Below are positions 33,350 to 42,336 of a stretch of DNA of 64,000 nt, piece after piece. How positions within the stretch are numbered: the first letter of the stretch is position 1; the number at the start of each line of letters is the position of its first letter. The translations under genes were made by a program, and so were the position numbers. The stretch comes from JAUIAI01 sp050633665 (GTDB lineage: Bacteria; Pseudomonadota; Gammaproteobacteria; Burkholderiales; Burkholderiaceae_E): the NCBI GenBank assembly GCA_050633665.1, contig JBOEGY010000001.1:1-64000 (forward strand), read 5' to 3'. The notes below the pieces were generated by a model that was not told where the DNA came from, did not search any database, and saw only the letters and a program-made list of their open reading frames with translations.

Positions 33350-35233
33350 TCACCCGCTCAGCAGCAACGCCATACGGTAAGTAATAAACGCTGCAATATA
33401 CGCAAGTGTGAATAGATAGCCTGCGGTGATCAGCGGGACCGCCCATCCGCCGGTTTCCCGTTTGATTGCTGCCAGGGTTGCCAGGCATTGCGGGGCAAAG
33501 ATGTACCAGGCTAGAAGCGACAACCCGGTAGCCAGGCTCCAGGATTGAGCAATCAGCGGCGTTAACAAGCCGGCGGTATCGTCGCCGGTAGCTGATAAGG
33601 CGTATACCGTACCCAGGGCGCTGACGGCCACTTCGCGTGCTGCCAGGCCAGGTACAAGCGCAATGCTGATCTGCCAGTTGAATCCTATGGGTTCAAAAAC
33701 GACAGATAACGAATGCCCGAGTCTGCCGGCGAGGCTGTATTCAATTGCGGTGCCCGCGAAATCTGCTGGCGCAGCCGGAAAGCTCGCCAGAAACCAGAGG
33801 GCAATTGATAACGCCAGAATGATGCCGCCAACCCGTTTGACAAAAATCATGATGCGCTGCCAGAGACCCAGCAGGATGTTGCGCGGCGCCGGCCAGTGAT
33901 AAGCAGGTAACTCCATCATTAAGGTGCGTACCTGGCGGTGAGCGGTGAAGCGCTTGAGTATCCAGGCAACGAGCATCGCGCCGACAATGCCCGCCAGGTA
34001 CAGCCCGAACAGCACCAGGCCTTGCAGTTCGAGGCCGCCCAACACGGTCTGTTGCGGAACGAAGGCGCCAATCAGCAAGGCGTAGACTGGCAATCGTGCC
34101 GAGCAGGTCATGAGCGGCGCAATCAGGATGGTGACCAGGCGGTCACGTGGGTTGGAGATTGTGCGCGCTGCCATGATGCCCGGTATTGCGCACGCAAAAC
34201 TGGATAGCAGCGGGATAAATGAACGACCACTCAGCCCAACTCCTCCCATGATCTTATCGAGCAGAAACGCGGCCCGTGGCAGGTAGCCTGACTCTTCGAG
34301 CACTAGAATAAAGAAGAACAAGATGATGATTTGCGGCAGGAATACCAGCACGCCACCCGCGCCAGCGATGATGCCGTCTACCAGCAGGCTGCGTAACCAG
34401 TCGACTGGCACCAGTGCGCCCACTGATTGGCCAAGCCAGCCGATGCTTGTTTCGATCGCGCCCATGGGCCACTCCGCCCAGGCAAAGACTGCCTGGAACA
34501 TCAGAAACAAAACCGCCGCCAGCAGAAGCGGGCCAAGCAATCGGTGTAGGACTACCCGGTCGATCACATCGCTTCGCGTATGCGGAACGATTTGATCCAG
34601 TCCGAGTCGGGACAGTATCTTCTGTACATGCTCATGGTCGGCAGTTTCTGGTTCAGCGCCTGGCGCGGGCGACTCGCCAGGTTTAAAAGCAATTGGGTCA
34701 TCCAGGTGTTTCGCGAGTGCATTCGCGCCGGATCGTTTAATGCCGACAGTACTGACGACCGGCAGGCCGAGCTCGCGAGACAAGGCGTCAGCATTCACGG
34801 TGACGTTTTGTCGCGCAGCCCGGTCCGTCATGTTCAGCGCGACAACACACGGCAAGCCGAGCCGTTTGACCGCAAGGACAAGCCGTAGATTGCGGCGCAG
34901 GTTGGTCGCATCAACCACACAGACGATCAGATCAGGCCGCTTCTCGCCAGGCGCGATACCGTTTAGTACATCCGAGGTGACTTGTTCGTCGGGCGAGCGA
35001 GCATGCAGGCTATAGGCTCCGGGCAGGTCCAGCACGCGCAAAATCCGGCCTGATTCGGTTGAGAGTCTGCCTTCCTTGCGTTCCACGGTGACGCCGGCAT
35101 AGTTGGCCACTTTTTGGCGGCTGCCAGTTAACAAGTTGAACAGCGCTGTCTTGCCGCAATTGGGATTGCCCACGAGCGCCACCAGCGGACCACTCGGAAA
35201 AAGGTGTACTACGGTTTGGGCAACTTTGCTCAA
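33350..35233 (-). CDS. feoB: Ferrous iron transporter FeoB
   Basis: This 627-residue membrane protein has an N-terminal G domain: G1 GNPNCGKT (22-29), the G3 DLPGAYSL motif, and G4 NMTD near 130. A membrane domain follows with two Gate-type segments (for example IPLLSSFACAIPGIMAARTI and VPGLAAREVAVSALGTVYA). It imports Fe(II) through the inner membrane. It is on the short side for the family (others reach about 770) but contains all core parts. Its start overlaps the feoA stop by 4 bases (ATGA). A Fur box precedes feoA. No feoC gene is seen after it. Confidence 0.97.
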   Translation of the reverse strand: MSKVAQTVVHLFPSGPLVALVGNPNCGKTALFNLLTGSRQKVANYAGVTVERKEGRLSTESGRILRVLDLPGAYSLHARSPDEQVTSDVLNGIAPGEKRPDLIVCVVDATNLRRNLRLVLAVKRLGLPCVVALNMTDRAARQNVTVNADALSRELGLPVVSTVGIKRSGANALAKHLDDPIAFKPGESPAPGAEPETADHEHVQKILSRLGLDQIVPHTRSDVIDRVVLHRLLGPLLLAAVLFLMFQAVFAWAEWPMGAIETSIGWLGQSVGALVPVDWLRSLLVDGIIAGAGGVLVFLPQIIILFFFILVLEESGYLPRAAFLLDKIMGGVGLSGRSFIPLLSSFACAIPGIMAARTISNPRDRLVTILIAPLMTCSARLPVYALLIGAFVPQQTVLGGLELQGLVLFGLYLAGIVGAMLVAWILKRFTAHRQVRTLMMELPAYHWPAPRNILLGLWQRIMIFVKRVGGIILALSIALWFLASFPAAPADFAGTAIEYSLAGRLGHSLSVVFEPIGFNWQISIALVPGLAAREVAVSALGTVYALSATGDDTAGLLTPLIAQSWSLATGLSLLAWYIFAPQCLATLAAIKRETGGWAVPLITAGYLFTLAYIAAFITYRMALLLSG

Positions 35234-35481
35234 CGGTTAACCGCTTCGAGTTGAACGCAAGCCGCTTCGGCCAATCGGAGTGCAAAGGTTGACTGACCGA
35301 TGCGTACAACAATCGGGTCGCCACCCAGCGGCGCTCGTGCAATCAGCATGACTTGTTCGCCGGCGATAAAGCCAATGTCTTCAAGCCACTGACCCCACTC
35401 CGGTGCGTTTGACGGTGGATCGACCGTGGTCACGGCGAACGCCGTGCCAACGCGGATCTGGTCTAGGGTGAGGGTGGACAT
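35230..35481 (-). CDS. feoA: Ferrous iron transport protein FeoA
   Basis: This SH3-like protein of 83 residues reads TLDQIRVGTAF, then WLEDIGFIAGEQVMLIARAPLGGDPIVVRIGQSTFALRLAEA, which is the FeoA core. It is a small cytoplasmic partner of FeoB. An upstream in-frame ATG at 35532 would add 17 hydrophobic residues overlapping the Fur box, so the ATG at 35481 is preferred. feoA precedes feoB in one operon. Confidence 0.93.
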   Translation of the reverse strand: MSTLTLDQIRVGTAFAVTTVDPPSNAPEWGQWLEDIGFIAGEQVMLIARAPLGGDPIVVRIGQSTFALRLAEAACVQLEAVNR

Positions 35482-35521
35482 AATCGAGATAAGCCGAAAG
35501 AACCAGGGTAGGTTAAACAAT

Positions 35522-35540
35522 GGTAATGACAATCATTCTC
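35522..35540. promoter_or_regulatory. Fur box upstream of feoAB
   Basis: The 19-base sequence GGTAATGACAATCATTCTC matches the Fur consensus GATAATGATAATCATTATC at 16 of 19 positions. It lies 41 bases upstream of the feoA ATG and 130 bases upstream of the divergent Rieske oxygenase gene, so iron may regulate both. Confidence 0.85.
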
Positions 35541-35669
35541 AGCGGATTTGATTTGAATCAAGTGGCGCGACCCTGCCCGCAGAGCCCGCCATGCAGACTC
35601 AAGAACCGGGGCGTCTGACACGGACGGTATGATTCGAGCGGCAGGTTCCCAAACAGTCGGAGTGCGGCG

Positions 35670-36824
35670 ATGAAAACACCCGAGAAACCAGTGAAGTGGT
35701 TGCTCAATGACATTGATCTCATTCAGCGGGTCTTTGATCACATCGATGCCAGGAGCACCGATCTTGGCGATCAGGTCTGGCGTGAACCGGTGCAGTTCTA
35801 CCGTTGCGAAGAGCGGTTTCAACAGGAAATGGACTTGTTCGCGAGACTGCCTACTGTGTTCTGTCCGTCCGCGGCCTTGGCAGAGGCCGGTTCATACGTG
35901 GCGCGTAGTGTTGCTGGGATGCCGTTGCTTGCGGTGCGCGGTGACGACGGCGTTGTGCGAACTTTTCATAACGCCTGCCGACATCGCGGCATGATGCTGG
36001 CAGAAGGTCAGGGGCAGGTTCGCGGGGGATTTGTCTGCCGCTATCATGCCTGGGCATACGGGCTTGAGGGGGAGTTAAAACGAATAGCCGGTGGCATCGA
36101 AGGTTTTCCGGGGCTCGACCCGACTGAACATGGTCTTAAGCCAGTGACCACAGTAGAGCGATCCGGACTGGTTTTTGTCACGCCGAAATCGCCCGTGGCA
36201 GACGGGGCGCTGTCAGCACTGCCGGAGATCATCGCACCCGATCAAGTGGTTTTCGACTACAACACGTTTGTGGATGAAGGAAACTGGAAGCTCCTGAATG
36301 AGTTTTCGATGGAGGGTTATCACATCAAATCCCTGCATCATGAGTCGTTCTATCCGTATGGTTACGATAATCTGAATGTCGTTGAGACATTCGGGCCAAA
36401 CTCGCGAATCACTTTTCCGTTCCGGCGCATTGAGAAGTTGCGGCACTTGCCGCCCTCTGAATGGTCGCTCGCCGGTAAAGGGACTTTTGTCACACAGATT
36501 TTTCCGAATGCGCGTGTGTCGGTCTTGTCCAACCACTATCAGATGGTGATTCTTGAGCCGCTCGGGCCGGCATCGACCCGGTGGCATATCTACCGATTGA
36601 CTTCGCCCGGCTGGGGTGGTTCAGAAGAGGCGCTGGCACAAGCGAAGCGCGATGCATCATTTGTAAAAGACACTGGCCTGGAGGAGGACCGTGCGGCGGC
36701 GTTATCGTCACAGCAGACGTTGCGCGGCGACGGCAACTCGCACTTTACCTTTGGGCGATTTGAGAAAGCCATCGTGCATTTTCATCGCGAACTGGAATCG
36801 CTTATCAGCAAATTGTCAAATTAG
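35670..36824 (+). CDS. Rieske ring-hydroxylating oxygenase alpha subunit
   Basis: This 384-residue protein has an N-terminal Rieske [2Fe-2S] domain with Cys103-x-His105 (ACRHRG) and Cys123-x2-His126 (VCRYHAW), and a C-terminal catalytic domain with NWKLLNEFSMEGYH (205-218) giving the mononuclear iron ligands His218 and His223. Family members include aromatic dioxygenases, demethylases, and quaternary-amine oxygenases such as carnitine and glycine-betaine monooxygenases. No beta subunit or dedicated ferredoxin/reductase gene is nearby, which fits the single-component alpha3 type. The ATG has a CGGAG site. It is divergent from feoA across the Fur box. Confidence 0.9.
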   Translation: MKTPEKPVKWLLNDIDLIQRVFDHIDARSTDLGDQVWREPVQFYRCEERFQQEMDLFARLPTVFCPSAALAEAGSYVARSVAGMPLLAVRGDDGVVRTFHNACRHRGMMLAEGQGQVRGGFVCRYHAWAYGLEGELKRIAGGIEGFPGLDPTEHGLKPVTTVERSGLVFVTPKSPVADGALSALPEIIAPDQVVFDYNTFVDEGNWKLLNEFSMEGYHIKSLHHESFYPYGYDNLNVVETFGPNSRITFPFRRIEKLRHLPPSEWSLAGKGTFVTQIFPNARVSVLSNHYQMVILEPLGPASTRWHIYRLTSPGWGGSEEALAQAKRDASFVKDTGLEEDRAAALSSQQTLRGDGNSHFTFGRFEKAIVHFHRELESLISKLSN

Positions 36825-37175
36825 CAGGCGCGATGATGCACAGCCATCAGCACGAAAAATTCATCTCGCGAGTCAGGGGTTTTGTGGCCGTTACTGTCGC
36901 AGATTCGGCCGCTTCTTGGTCGATGGGGCAAAACCCGAATGCCGCAGTATTCTCTCGGGCCGGGGGAAGTGATGGCTGCCGTTCAGATCGCTGCTCTTAC
37001 TGATGGTTCTACTGAAATGCTACTCGAGCGGGTTGCGCGTCTGACGAGTTAGGTGGCCCAGATCAGCCAGACCATGGGTTGATCTAAAACGCTCTGGCGG
37101 AAATGGCTTTGGTCTCTCTTGCGCCCAATAGCGTGAACTGGAGTGCCCAGCTTTCGATTTGCTCTGATTGGCATT

Positions 37176-37277
37176 GCACCAAAAAAGGACGGCGCTAAAC
37201 GTTCGAGGCGCGGGAGTTCGAGCCAATTCCGCCCGTCTTATGCGCGGTGTGCCTGCATATGGGTTCTTTTTTGGTGC
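37176..37277. repeat. 102-base segment bounded by inverted repeats
   Basis: GCACCAAAAAAGGAC (37176-37190) and GTTCTTTTTTGGTGC (37263-37277) are inverted copies matching at 14 of 15 positions, with the inner 11 bases GCACCAAAAAA perfect. The ends could be terminal repeats of a MITE-like element or paired binding sites. GCACCA/TGGTGC also resembles NtrC half-sites, which would suit a nitrogen-assimilation operon. Confidence 0.5.
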
Positions 37278-37488
37278 GACCGCGGTCAGCAGGCGCCTTG
37301 GTTTGGTGCGCGGCGCTGGCCGACCGGGTAATCCTCCAGCGAGATGGCGCGGCGCCCGGGTCGGTCTGCTTCAGGCAGCAAAGATCGTGATAACTCTCCA
37401 GGGCTGAATTTCAGACGCTGTCGCTATTGCATTGGCAAATGTTTAGGTGTGCAACATATTCCTGGCCCGGAAATTGCTCTCACGAAAT

Positions 37489-37547
37489 TGCGGGTCAATG
37501 AAGCGCCTGTTTGAAGCGGCTGACCCGCATGACTACCTGTGTCAGGT
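37489..37547 (+). promoter_or_regulatory. Structured leader of nirB (two hairpins)
   Basis: TGCGGGTCA (37489-37497) pairs perfectly with TGACCCGCA (37521-37529), and ACCTG (37535-37539) pairs with CAGGT (37543-37547). Both precede the nirB ATG by 60-120 bases. A leader regulator of the ANTAR type (NasT/NasR) controls many nas/nir operons through leader hairpins. However, the loops here do not show the usual hexaloop, so the mechanism is open. Confidence 0.4.
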
Positions 37548-37606
37548 CAACAGACTCTGCGTTCGGTCGAAAGTAATCTTCCAATATCCAATCCAAGAGT
37601 CGCTGA

Positions 37607-40057
37607 ATGAAAAAACTCAAGCTTGTAATGGTCGGCAACGGCATGGCCGGTGTTCGCGCGCTCGAAGAGCTGCTGAAAATCGCGCCTGATCTGTATGACA
37701 TCACTGTGTTTGGTGCAGAGCCGCACCCGAACTACAACCGTATTTTGCTCAGCCCGGTTCTGGCTGGCGAACAGACGGTTGAGCAGATTATTCTGAATCC
37801 GCTGGAGTGGTATCAGGAAAACGGGATTACCCTGCATCTCGGCAAAACCGTCACCACAATTGACCGCCACCAGCGCAAGGTAATCGCCGACGACGGAACC
37901 GAAGCGTCATACGATCGTCTGTTGATTGCTACCGGTTCGAACCCGTTCATCTTGCCGGTTCCCGGCAAAGATCTGGACGGCGTGATTGCTTATCGCGATA
38001 TTGCTGACACGCAGACGATGATCGATAGCGCCAAGGTTTATCAGAATGCTGTCGTGATTGGCGGCGGTCTGCTCGGTCTGGAGGCGGCGAATGGTCTGAT
38101 GCTCCGCGGGATGAAGGTCAGAGTGGTCCATGTGCTGGACTCCTTGATGGAAAGACAGCTGGACAGCGCGGCTGGCCAGATGTTGCAGCAATCTCTGGTC
38201 GAAAGAGGGCTGGAGTTCGAGATGGGCGCTCACACTGAAGCCCTTCTTGGCAATGATCAGGGGCGTGTGCGAGCCGTTAGGTTCAAGGACGGGCGAGAAG
38301 TCCCGGCTGATTTGGTGGTGATGGCCGCGGGTATCCGGCCTAATACGACATTGGCTGAGGAGGCTGGTCTGCTGACGAACCGGGGCATCGTTGTCAGCGA
38401 TACGATGCAGACGGTAACTGATCCGCGTATCTATTCTGTCGGAGAATGCGCCTCGCATCGTGGCATTGCCTACGGCCTGGTGGCCCCGTTGTTTGAGCAG
38501 GCCAAAGTCTGCGCGACGCATCTTGCCGAGTTTGGCATTGGCTTATATACGGGCAGTCAGACCAGTACGAAACTAAAAGTGACCGGAATCGATTTGTTTT
38601 CTGCCGGCGATTTCAGCGGAGACGGTGATACCGAGCAGATCCTGATGTCGGACCCGAAAGCCGGCGTCTATAAGAAGCTGGTTATCAAAAACGACCAACT
38701 GATCGGGGCGTGCCTATATGGCGACACGGTTGATGGCAGTTGGTATTTCAACCTGATTCGTCAGGGTGACAAGATCCTGGATATTCGCGACAAGTTGCTG
38801 TTCGGTCAATACTTCACGACATCAAAGATTGGTGACGTGGGGCACCAGGGGCAGAACAAGGCTGCGCTGATGGCCGACACCGACGAAGTCTGCGGTTGCA
38901 ACGGGGTTAGCAAGGGTGAGATCTGCGGCGCGATCAAAGAAAAAGGCCTGTTTACGCTGGACGAGGTGCGCAAACACACCAAGGCCAGCGCCAGTTGCGG
39001 TTCCTGTACGGGGCTGGTCGAGCAGTTGCTCATGTTTACGGCGGGTGGAGACTACAGTGCCACGCCGAAGAAAAAGGCAGTTTGTGGGTGTACAGAACAT
39101 AGTCACCAGGATGTTCGCGACGCGATCTTCGATCAGCAGTTGACCACGAAGGAAGCGGTCTTTAAGCAACTTGGTTGGCAAACCCCCGATGGCTGCGCAA
39201 CCTGCCGCCCTGCGGTTAATTACTATCTGATCAGTAGTTGGCCGAAAGTGGCTGTTGATGACCCGCAAAGCCGGTATATCAATGAACGTAGCCACGCCAA
39301 CATCCAGCGTGACGGCACTTACAGTGTGATTCCACGAATGTGGGGGGGAGAAACCACTGCTGATGAGTTGCGGCGTATTGCTGACGCGGTCGACAAATAC
39401 GACATTCCCACGGTCAAGGTTACCGGTGGTCAACGCATAGACCTGCTGGGGGTGAAGAAGGGCGATCTGGTCGACGTCTGGAAAGATATCGGGATGCCCA
39501 GCGGCCATGCTTATGCCAAAGCCCTGCGTACCGTCAAAACCTGTGTCGGCAGCGAGTGGTGTCGAATGGGGACTCAGGACAGCACCCAGATGGGTAAGGA
39601 TCTTGAGCACGCCATGTGGCGCATGTATGCACCGCACAAGGTGAAGTTCGCGGTTAGCGGTTGCCCGCGTAATTGCGCCGAAGCCGGTATCAAGGATGTT
39701 GGGATTATCGGCGTCGATAGTGGCTGGGAAATGTATATCGCCGGCAATGGCGGAATCAAAACCGAAGTGGCTCACTTTTTCACCAAACTCAAGAGCGCCG
39801 AGGAAGTGTTGGAGTACACCGGCGCATTCATGCAGCTTTATCGCAAGGAAGGCTGGTATCTCGAACGCACCGTGCATTACGTCGGTCGCGTGGGTATGGA
39901 GCACGTTAAGCAACGCATTCTTGAAGACCATGAAGGCCGGCGTGCCCTGTGGGCCGAACTGCAAGCGGCGCTGGACGGCGAACCTGATCCCTGGTTCGAA
40001 CACGACAAGGCGGCGGTCGATACCCGTCAGTTCGTCCCAATTAAAGTCATTGCATAA
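37607..40057 (+). CDS. nirB: Assimilatory NAD(P)H nitrite reductase large subunit
   Basis: This 816-residue protein has all NirB domains. An FAD/NAD(P)H pyridine-nucleotide oxidoreductase comes first (1-310, VMVGNGMAGVRALEEL and GGGLLGLEAANGL), followed by two bacterioferritin-ferredoxin-like [2Fe-2S] domains with CGCNGVSKGEICGAI (about 425-440) and VCGCTEHSHQD (about 488-498). A ferredoxin-like half domain and the siroheme/4Fe-4S domain follow, with TCVGSEWCRMG (about 644-654) and VSGCPRNCAEAG (about 682-693). It reduces nitrite to ammonium with NirD. It is followed by nirD, ybiB-like and cobA genes, which supply the small subunit and the siroheme precursor. No nitrate reductase gene is in the window. 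Confidence 0.97.
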   Translation: MKKLKLVMVGNGMAGVRALEELLKIAPDLYDITVFGAEPHPNYNRILLSPVLAGEQTVEQIILNPLEWYQENGITLHLGKTVTTIDRHQRKVIADDGTEASYDRLLIATGSNPFILPVPGKDLDGVIAYRDIADTQTMIDSAKVYQNAVVIGGGLLGLEAANGLMLRGMKVRVVHVLDSLMERQLDSAAGQMLQQSLVERGLEFEMGAHTEALLGNDQGRVRAVRFKDGREVPADLVVMAAGIRPNTTLAEEAGLLTNRGIVVSDTMQTVTDPRIYSVGECASHRGIAYGLVAPLFEQAKVCATHLAEFGIGLYTGSQTSTKLKVTGIDLFSAGDFSGDGDTEQILMSDPKAGVYKKLVIKNDQLIGACLYGDTVDGSWYFNLIRQGDKILDIRDKLLFGQYFTTSKIGDVGHQGQNKAALMADTDEVCGCNGVSKGEICGAIKEKGLFTLDEVRKHTKASASCGSCTGLVEQLLMFTAGGDYSATPKKKAVCGCTEHSHQDVRDAIFDQQLTTKEAVFKQLGWQTPDGCATCRPAVNYYLISSWPKVAVDDPQSRYINERSHANIQRDGTYSVIPRMWGGETTADELRRIADAVDKYDIPTVKVTGGQRIDLLGVKKGDLVDVWKDIGMPSGHAYAKALRTVKTCVGSEWCRMGTQDSTQMGKDLEHAMWRMYAPHKVKFAVSGCPRNCAEAGIKDVGIIGVDSGWEMYIAGNGGIKTEVAHFFTKLKSAEEVLEYTGAFMQLYRKEGWYLERTVHYVGRVGMEHVKQRILEDHEGRRALWAELQAALDGEPDPWFEHDKAAVDTRQFVPIKVIA

Positions 40058-40090
40058 CTTTTCTCCTCCTTCTGAATCGATGTCACTATC

Positions 40091-40474
40091 ATGAGTAACT
40101 GGGTTTCAATCTGCCAACTCGACGAGATACCCGTATTGGGATCGCGCCGTGTCGAGCGTCCCGAGGGCGCGGCTGTCGCCATTTTCCGCACCAGCACCGA
40201 CGGCGTCTTTGCGCTGCTGGATCGCTGCCCGCATAAGGGGGGGCCCTTGTCGCAGGGAATTGTTTTTGGCGAGCGGGTAGCCTGTCCTTTGCATAACTGG
40301 AGCATCGGTTTGTCCGACGGCCAGGCGGCAGCGCCTGACGAAGGTTGTACTGCTCGCTTTTCGGTTCATCTTGTTGATGGCCTGATCCACCTGGACAGCA
40401 CCGAGCTGGCGCAGTTGGGAACTGACTTGCCTTTGCCGGTAGCAGGGCCTGCTAACCGCAGCCAGTCTGACTGA
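40091..40474 (+). CDS. nirD: Nitrite reductase small subunit
   Basis: This 127-residue Rieske-fold protein retains the [2Fe-2S] ligands Cys46-x-His48 (RCPHKGG) and Cys65-x2-His68 (ACPLHNW). It partners NirB. Some NirD proteins have lost these ligands; here all four are present. The gene starts 33 bases after nirB. The Shine-Dalgarno is weak (TCCTCCTTC lies on the wrong strand sense), but the ATG is the only sensible start, directly before WVSICQLDEIP. Confidence 0.93.
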   Translation: MSNWVSICQLDEIPVLGSRRVERPEGAAVAIFRTSTDGVFALLDRCPHKGGPLSQGIVFGERVACPLHNWSIGLSDGQAAAPDEGCTARFSVHLVDGLIHLDSTELAQLGTDLPLPVAGPANRSQSD

Positions 40475-40508
40475 CCGACACGACGATTCTGCCCGGATCC
40501 CTGCGACG

Positions 40509-41468
40509 ATGTCTCATCTTCCTATTGCCGACTACCTGCGCGTTATTGGTCGTGGCAAAGACGGCGCGCGCGCCTTAAGCCGGGAACAGGCCTGTGACTT
40601 GATGACTCGCCTGCTTGGTGGTCAGCTCAGTGACCTTCAGAAAGGCGGGTTTGCGCTGGCTATGCGGATCAAGGGCGAGAGTCCGGGTGAGCTGGCCGGC
40701 TTTATGGATGCGGTGCGGGCGAATGAATCACCGTTTGCGACTGAGTGCGGAGCAGCCTGCGCTACTGCCGGCAACGGTCCGGTAGTTGTCTTGCCTACCT
40801 ATAACGGCGCTAGAAAACTTCCAAACCTGACGCCTTTGCTGGCGTTTCTGCTCGCACGCGAGAACGTGCCGGTGTTGGTTCACGGGATTACCGAAGATCC
40901 GGCTCGCACGACAAGCGCGGCAATCTTCGAAGCACTCGATGTGCCCGAGGTAAAGAACGCGACTCGTGTGGTGGATCGCTGGGCTAATCGTCTGCCCGCA
41001 TTCGTATCACTGCAGACGCTTAATCCGGCGCTTGCCGGTTTGTTGAATCTGCGCCGCGAATTGGGCGTTCGCAATCCTGGCCACACGATGGCCAAACTGA
41101 TTGCGCCCTGGCCGGGCGTCTTACGGGTGATCAATCACACACACCCAGAGTATTCCGGCAGTTTGTCTGCGTTTCTCGAGCTCACTCAGGCGACCGCCTT
41201 ATTGCTTCGGGGGACAGAGGGCGAGCCCGTCGCGGACGCTCGCCGCCTGCCAGCCTTGAAATGTTTCGTCAATGGCCAGGCGGATGACGCGTTGTCGGTC
41301 GAGCAGCAGACTGGCTCACTGAAACGCCTGCCCGAACTGCCGGCTGAGATCGACGCGACGACGACGGCATCCTTAATCCGTTCGATGCTGGCGGGCGAGT
41401 TGCCCGTACCAGACCCAATCGCCGAACAAGTCAAGTGTCTGATGGATCTTAGACAGGCTTCGTCATGA
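40509..41468 (+). CDS. ybiB: Anthranilate phosphoribosyltransferase-like protein (YbiB/TrpD2 family)
   Basis: This 319-residue protein resembles TrpD in fold: an N-terminal helical domain (DYLRVIGRGKDGARALSREQACDLMTRLLGG), then TAGNGPVVVLPTYNGARKLPNLTPLLAFLL and NPALAGLLNLRRELGVRNPGHTMAKLIAP. The PRPP-binding glycine-rich loop of true TrpD is replaced by YNGARKLPNL, which is the YbiB/TrpD2 pattern. E. coli YbiB binds nucleic acids and lacks tryptophan-synthesis activity. The gene commonly sits between nirD and cobA in gammaproteobacterial nitrite operons, as here. Its role in nitrogen metabolism is unknown. Confidence 0.87.
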   Translation: MSHLPIADYLRVIGRGKDGARALSREQACDLMTRLLGGQLSDLQKGGFALAMRIKGESPGELAGFMDAVRANESPFATECGAACATAGNGPVVVLPTYNGARKLPNLTPLLAFLLARENVPVLVHGITEDPARTTSAAIFEALDVPEVKNATRVVDRWANRLPAFVSLQTLNPALAGLLNLRRELGVRNPGHTMAKLIAPWPGVLRVINHTHPEYSGSLSAFLELTQATALLLRGTEGEPVADARRLPALKCFVNGQADDALSVEQQTGSLKRLPELPAEIDATTTASLIRSMLAGELPVPDPIAEQVKCLMDLRQASS

Positions 41469-41487
41469 GTTTTAACTTGGATCGAAC

Positions 41488-42309
41488 ATGAATTCAATCA
41501 CAACTGATTCTGCGGTGTTCCCGGTTCATCTGGTTGGCGCAGGCCCCGGCGATCCGGAGTTGCTGACGCTGAAAGCAGCGAGAGTCTTGCGCGAGGCAAC
41601 TGTTGTCCTGATTGACGACCTCGTTGGTGAGCGGCTGCTGGACGAAGTGCTTGATCCATCCGCCGCCCGGCCTCGCATAGTTCACGTCGGCAAGCGCGGC
41701 GGCTGCCAGTCCACGCCGCAATCGTTCATTTGTAAGTTGCTGGTGCGAGAGGCGCTGGCGGGAGAACGTGTGGTGCGCCTAAAGGGCGGTGACCCCCTGG
41801 TGTTCGGGCGCGCCGGCGAAGAGCAGGCTGCGCTGCGTGAGGCGGGCGTGCCGGTTGTCGTGGTCAATGGCATCACTTCTGGCCTGGCCGCCGTGAATGC
41901 GTTGGGCACCGGTTGGACGGACCGCCAGGCCGGCGCGCAAGGGGTGCTTCTGGTGACCGGTCACCCTCAACCGGGCAGTGCCGGACCTGATTGGGACGCG
42001 ATATCAGCGGTAGCGGCGAGTGGCATAACCGTTGTGATTTATATGGGCGTTCTGCAAGCGCCAAGCATTGTGTCTGCCCTGCGGCGTCGGCTGCCCGATG
42101 ACTTGCCGGCCGCCGCTGTACAGCATGCCAGTACATCGAAACAACGCAGCGTCCTGGTCACGCTTGGAACGCTGATCAAGGGGTTGTCGAGTGAGGCGAT
42201 CGGCAGTCCTGCGGTAATCATCATTGGTCGTGTGCTTGATGCAGCAGACGTTGGTGAACTGGCAGGAGATTCGACAAGGGTTCGAGCGGCGGATTTTGGA
42301 AGTTTTTAG
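41488..42309 (+). CDS. cobA: Uroporphyrinogen-III C-methyltransferase
   Basis: This 273-residue SUMT has the family motifs VHLVGAGPGDPELLTLKAARVLREA (12-36), VHVGKRGG, VRLKGGDPLVFGRAGEE and a C-terminal GSPAVIIIGRV. It methylates uroporphyrinogen III at C-2 and C-7 to precorrin-2, the first step to the siroheme of NirB, which explains its position in the nirBD operon. It is a stand-alone methyltransferase rather than the fused CysG form, so the oxidase/ferrochelatase step must come from elsewhere. Confidence 0.95.
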   Translation: MNSITTDSAVFPVHLVGAGPGDPELLTLKAARVLREATVVLIDDLVGERLLDEVLDPSAARPRIVHVGKRGGCQSTPQSFICKLLVREALAGERVVRLKGGDPLVFGRAGEEQAALREAGVPVVVVNGITSGLAAVNALGTGWTDRQAGAQGVLLVTGHPQPGSAGPDWDAISAVAASGITVVIYMGVLQAPSIVSALRRRLPDDLPAAAVQHASTSKQRSVLVTLGTLIKGLSSEAIGSPAVIIIGRVLDAADVGELAGDSTRVRAADFGSF

Positions 42310-42336
42310 CCGGCTACTTTAACCAATAGGGATTCA

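Larger units (their letters stand above)
36825..37606. other. Long intergenic region ahead of nirB with two inverted-repeat structures
   Basis: About 780 bases with no convincing gene. A very short frame (36972-37052, 26 residues, MAAVQIAALTDGSTEMLLER) has a GGGGGA site but no recognised homology. The central 102 bases are bounded by a near-perfect 15-bp inverted repeat (37176-37190 and 37263-37277). A 9-bp perfect hairpin (37489-37529) and a small hairpin (37535-37547) lie in the presumed nirB leader. The rest is unremarkable; the nirB promoter must lie here. Confidence 0.5.

Noticed and set aside
36972..37052. 26-codon frame with a purine-rich ribosome-like site
   Set aside because: Too short, with no homology that I recognise; mentioned only under the intergenic region.
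38822..40003. 393-codon antisense open frame within nirB
   Set aside because: It is the complement of conserved NirB domains; its translation has no domain and no ribosome-binding site.
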